64,000 nt of DNA, taken from assembly GCA_007695005.1 (NCBI GenBank), contig REEQ01000080.1, forward strand, positions 1-64,000, read 5' to 3'. The stretch is from Wenzhouxiangellaceae bacterium (lineage in GTDB: Bacteria > Pseudomonadota > Gammaproteobacteria > Xanthomonadales > Wenzhouxiangellaceae). The translations under genes were made by a program, and so were the position numbers. The notes below the pieces were generated by a model. The model had not been told where the DNA came from. It did not search any database and saw only the letters and a program-made list of their open reading frames with translations. Shown piece by piece: positions 62,032 to 64,000 of the stretch. Position 1 is the first letter of the stretch. Every line of letters starts with the position of its first letter.

Positions 62032-62619
62032 ATGCACATTCTGCCAAGAAGTCTCGTCCTCTCCCTTCTGATCCTGCCAATGGCGCAGGCCGACAGTGTG
62101 CATCAGCCCCAGGAGGATTTCTGGCAGGCACTGAGTGCGCTGTGCGGACAAGCCTTTGCTGGTCGCCTGGCCTCCTACGACGAAAGCCTTGACCAGGGCT
62201 GGCTGGATCAGCAGCTGGTCATGCATGTGCGCAAGTGCAGCGCTGATGAAATTCATATTCCCCTGCATGTAGGCGAGGATCGTTCCCGTACCTGGGTGCT
62301 GCGCCGCGATGCCCAGGGCATCGAATTGAAGCATGACCATCGCCTCGAGAGCGGGGCTGAAGACGAAATGACCTGGTACGGCGGCCGCACAAGCGATGCC
62401 GGCCGCGCATGGCGCCAGGTTTTTCCGGTCGATGACTATTCACGAGTACTTTTCGTGACCGCAGGCCTGGAGGGGTCACTGACCAACATCTGGTACATGG
62501 ACATTCGACCCGGCGAGCACTTTGCCTATGGTTTGACCCGGGTTGGTCGCCATCTGCGGGTGCAGTTCGAGCTCGACCAGAGTGTCGAGCCACCGCCGCC
62601 GGCCTGGGGCCATGAATAA
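62032..62619 (+). CDS. Exported protein of unknown function
   Basis: A 195-residue protein with a probable signal peptide (about 1-20, ending AQA). The mature part has two cysteines (in SALCGQAF and VRKCSADE) that could form a disulfide. A conserved-looking basic-aromatic core (DRSRTWVLRRDAQGIELKHDHRLE) and a YGGRTSDAG segment follow. I do not recognise a named family with certainty. It lies between DUF1820 and the AbgT-type transporter gene, with gaps of 112 and 72 bases, and may have its own promoter. Confidence 0.7.
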   Translation: MHILPRSLVLSLLILPMAQADSVHQPQEDFWQALSALCGQAFAGRLASYDESLDQGWLDQQLVMHVRKCSADEIHIPLHVGEDRSRTWVLRRDAQGIELKHDHRLESGAEDEMTWYGGRTSDAGRAWRQVFPVDDYSRVLFVTAGLEGSLTNIWYMDIRPGEHFAYGLTRVGRHLRVQFELDQSVEPPPPAWGHE

Positions 62620-62691
62620 AGCCGCGAAAAAACTGCCGGCAAGCGACCTGACCCATCTGCAAAGCATCAACACTCAAGGCGAGCCAATCTT

Positions 62692-64000
62692 ATGAACGAG
62701 AAAAACAACGGGGGCAACACCCCGGCTTCCAGTCCCAACCCCGACCTGCACAAGGTCCTGCCTGGAGAGCGCACGCTGCTCGAGCGCGCCCTGAACGTGA
62801 TCGAGGTGGTTGGCAACAAGCTGCCTGATCCGGCGGTCCTGTTCTTCCTGCTGATGATCATTGTCTGGGTGCTGTCGGCCATTCTCGCCCCGATTCAGTT
62901 CAATGCCGTCCACCCCACCACCGGCGAAACCATCCAGGTAATCAACCAGCTGTCCGGCTCGGCCATGGCCAGCTTCCTGGTCAACATGGTCAGCGTATTC
63001 GTCAATTTCGCGCCCTTGGGGATAGTCCTGGTCGCCCTGCTTGGTGTCGGCGTGGCCGAACATACCGGCTTCATCAATGCCGGCCTGCGCAAGCTGCTGA
63101 GCATGACTTCGGTGCGTCTGCTGACACCCATGCTGATCCTGGTGGCAATCATCAGCCACACCGCGGCAGATGCAGGCTACGTGGTGGTCATTCCGCTGGG
63201 GGCTGTACTGTTCTACGCAGCCGGCCGTCATCCGCTGGCCGGCATCGCCGCCGCTTTCGCCGGTGTCTCCGGCGGTTTTTCCGCCAACTTTATCCCTTCG
63301 GCCATCGATCCCATGCTGGCCGGCATCACCGAGGAAGCCGGGCGGGTGCTTGATCCCACGCTTTACGTCAACCCGCTGGCCAACTGGTTCTTCATGGCTG
63401 CCTCCAGCCTGGTCGTCATTGCCGTGGGCTGGTGGCTGACCGACAAGGTCATCGAGCCGCGCCTGGTCAAGGACACCCCGGTCGATGGCGACATGTCGGA
63501 CATGCCGAAAATGGAAGGGCTGAGCAGCAAGGAAAACCGCGGTCTGTTCTGGGCAACCACCAGCATCGTCATCGCCATCGCCGTGCTGGCCATCGTCGTG
63601 ATCATGCCCGACTCACCGCTGCGCGATCCGAACCCGGCGCTGGCTTTCCATGAGTCCATTACCTCCTTTGGCGCACCCCTGATGCGCTCCATCGTGCCGC
63701 TGATCTTCATCCTGTTCCTGATCCCCGGCATCGTCTACGGCTACGTTGCCGGCACCATCGAGACCCACAAGGACATCATCGCCGGCATGACCAAGGCGAT
63801 GGAGTCAATGGGTTACTACATCGTCATGGCCTTCTTCGCGGCCCAGTTCATTGCCGCTTTCTCTAGTTCCAACCTTGGGATACTGGTCGCGGTCAACGGC
63901 GCGGAGTTCCTGCAGGCGCTCAATCTGCCGGCCCAGCTCACCATAGTTGGCATCATCGGGCTGACCATGTTCGTCAACCTCTTCGTTGGCTCGGCCTCGG
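62692..64000 (+). CDS. AbgT-family transporter (partial, cut by window end)
   Basis: Membrane transporter of the AbgT family, which carries p-aminobenzoyl-glutamate or other substrates, or exports antimetabolites. At least 436 residues are present of an expected 500 or so; the reading frame continues past position 64000. Characteristic segments include NKLPDPAVLFFLL, SHTAADAGYVVVIPLGA, GVSGGFSANFIPSAIDP and the FSSSNLGILVAVNGAEFL region. About nine membrane helices are visible so far. The substrate cannot be assigned. It would fit with folate-related metabolism or peptide uptake, but that is inference. Confidence 0.92.
   Translation, partial: MNEKNNGGNTPASSPNPDLHKVLPGERTLLERALNVIEVVGNKLPDPAVLFFLLMIIVWVLSAILAPIQFNAVHPTTGETIQVINQLSGSAMASFLVNMVSVFVNFAPLGIVLVALLGVGVAEHTGFINAGLRKLLSMTSVRLLTPMLILVAIISHTAADAGYVVVIPLGAVLFYAAGRHPLAGIAAAFAGVSGGFSANFIPSAIDPMLAGITEEAGRVLDPTLYVNPLANWFFMAASSLVVIAVGWWLTDKVIEPRLVKDTPVDGDMSDMPKMEGLSSKENRGLFWATTSIVIAIAVLAIVVIMPDSPLRDPNPALAFHESITSFGAPLMRSIVPLIFILFLIPGIVYGYVAGTIETHKDIIAGMTKAMESMGYYIVMAFFAAQFIAAFSSSNLGILVAVNGAEFLQALNLPAQLTIVGIIGLTMFVNLFVGSAS

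Overview
The window reads as a chromosomal, mostly housekeeping segment of an aerobic, high-GC gammaproteobacterium. The main clues are the gene orders ndk-rlmN-pilF-rodZ-hisS-yfgM-bamB-der and maf/yceD-rpmF-plsX-fabHDG-acpP-fabF-pabB-pabC-mltG-tmk-holB-pilZ, an aa3-type cytochrome oxidase operon, type IV pilus genes (pilF, pilZ) and type II secretion helpers (gspA/exeA, gspB). The two exported S9 peptidases and the rhodanese-MoeB fusion suggest something near the Lysobacterales/Wenzhouxiangellaceae or Chromatiales, but that placement is inference and not certain. I see no rRNA, tRNA, CRISPR array, insertion sequence, integrase or prophage gene. Coding density is very high: no gap between genes exceeds about 245 bases, and many genes overlap by 1-4 bases.

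Layout. 116-9955 holds a SohB-like protease, two exported S9 peptidases, a glutamate-family dehydrogenase, and a minus-strand unit made of a Tat-type sulfide:quinone oxidoreductase, a small membrane protein and a porin-like outer-membrane protein. 10201-19364 is the ndk-to-der housekeeping block, without the ispG usually found between rodZ and hisS, and ends in a rhodanese-MoeB fusion. 19385-24458 has a glutathione peroxidase, folD and a four-gene TRAP transporter with a TatT-type lipoprotein. 24563-28552 carries fadI and fadJ for beta-oxidation, and maf. 28632-40061 is the ribosomal L32 / fatty-acid synthesis / folate / DNA replication block. 40062-49852 has a class V aminotransferase, dinB, fadD, and a probable operon of a GCS2-CBS fusion enzyme, an NTF2-like lipoprotein and a shortened Lhr-type helicase. 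49999-54899 (minus) is the cytochrome oxidase operon headed by a DUF2244 gene and containing a 45-residue membrane protein. 55112-64000 has putA, gspA-gspB-rhomboid-DUF1820, an unknown exported protein and an AbgT-family transporter cut by the window end.

How the genes work together. Fatty-acid synthesis (plsX, fabH, fabD, fabG, acpP, fabF) and degradation (fadD, fadJ, fadI) are both present. Peptides and amino acids appear to be important carbon sources (S9 peptidases, glutamate dehydrogenase, PutA, TRAP and AbgT transporters), feeding a respiratory chain ending in an aa3-type oxidase, with sulfide:quinone oxidoreductase as a possible extra electron input or detoxification step.

No clearly new defence or mobile system is visible. 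The most interesting candidates are the GCS2-CBS enzyme and its operon partners, the exported type II SQR operon, the TatT-type TRAP operon, the 45-residue oxidase protein, and a recurring TAYAATG promoter element followed by a GC-rich stretch. All functional calls are from reading motifs and gene order; no database search was run.
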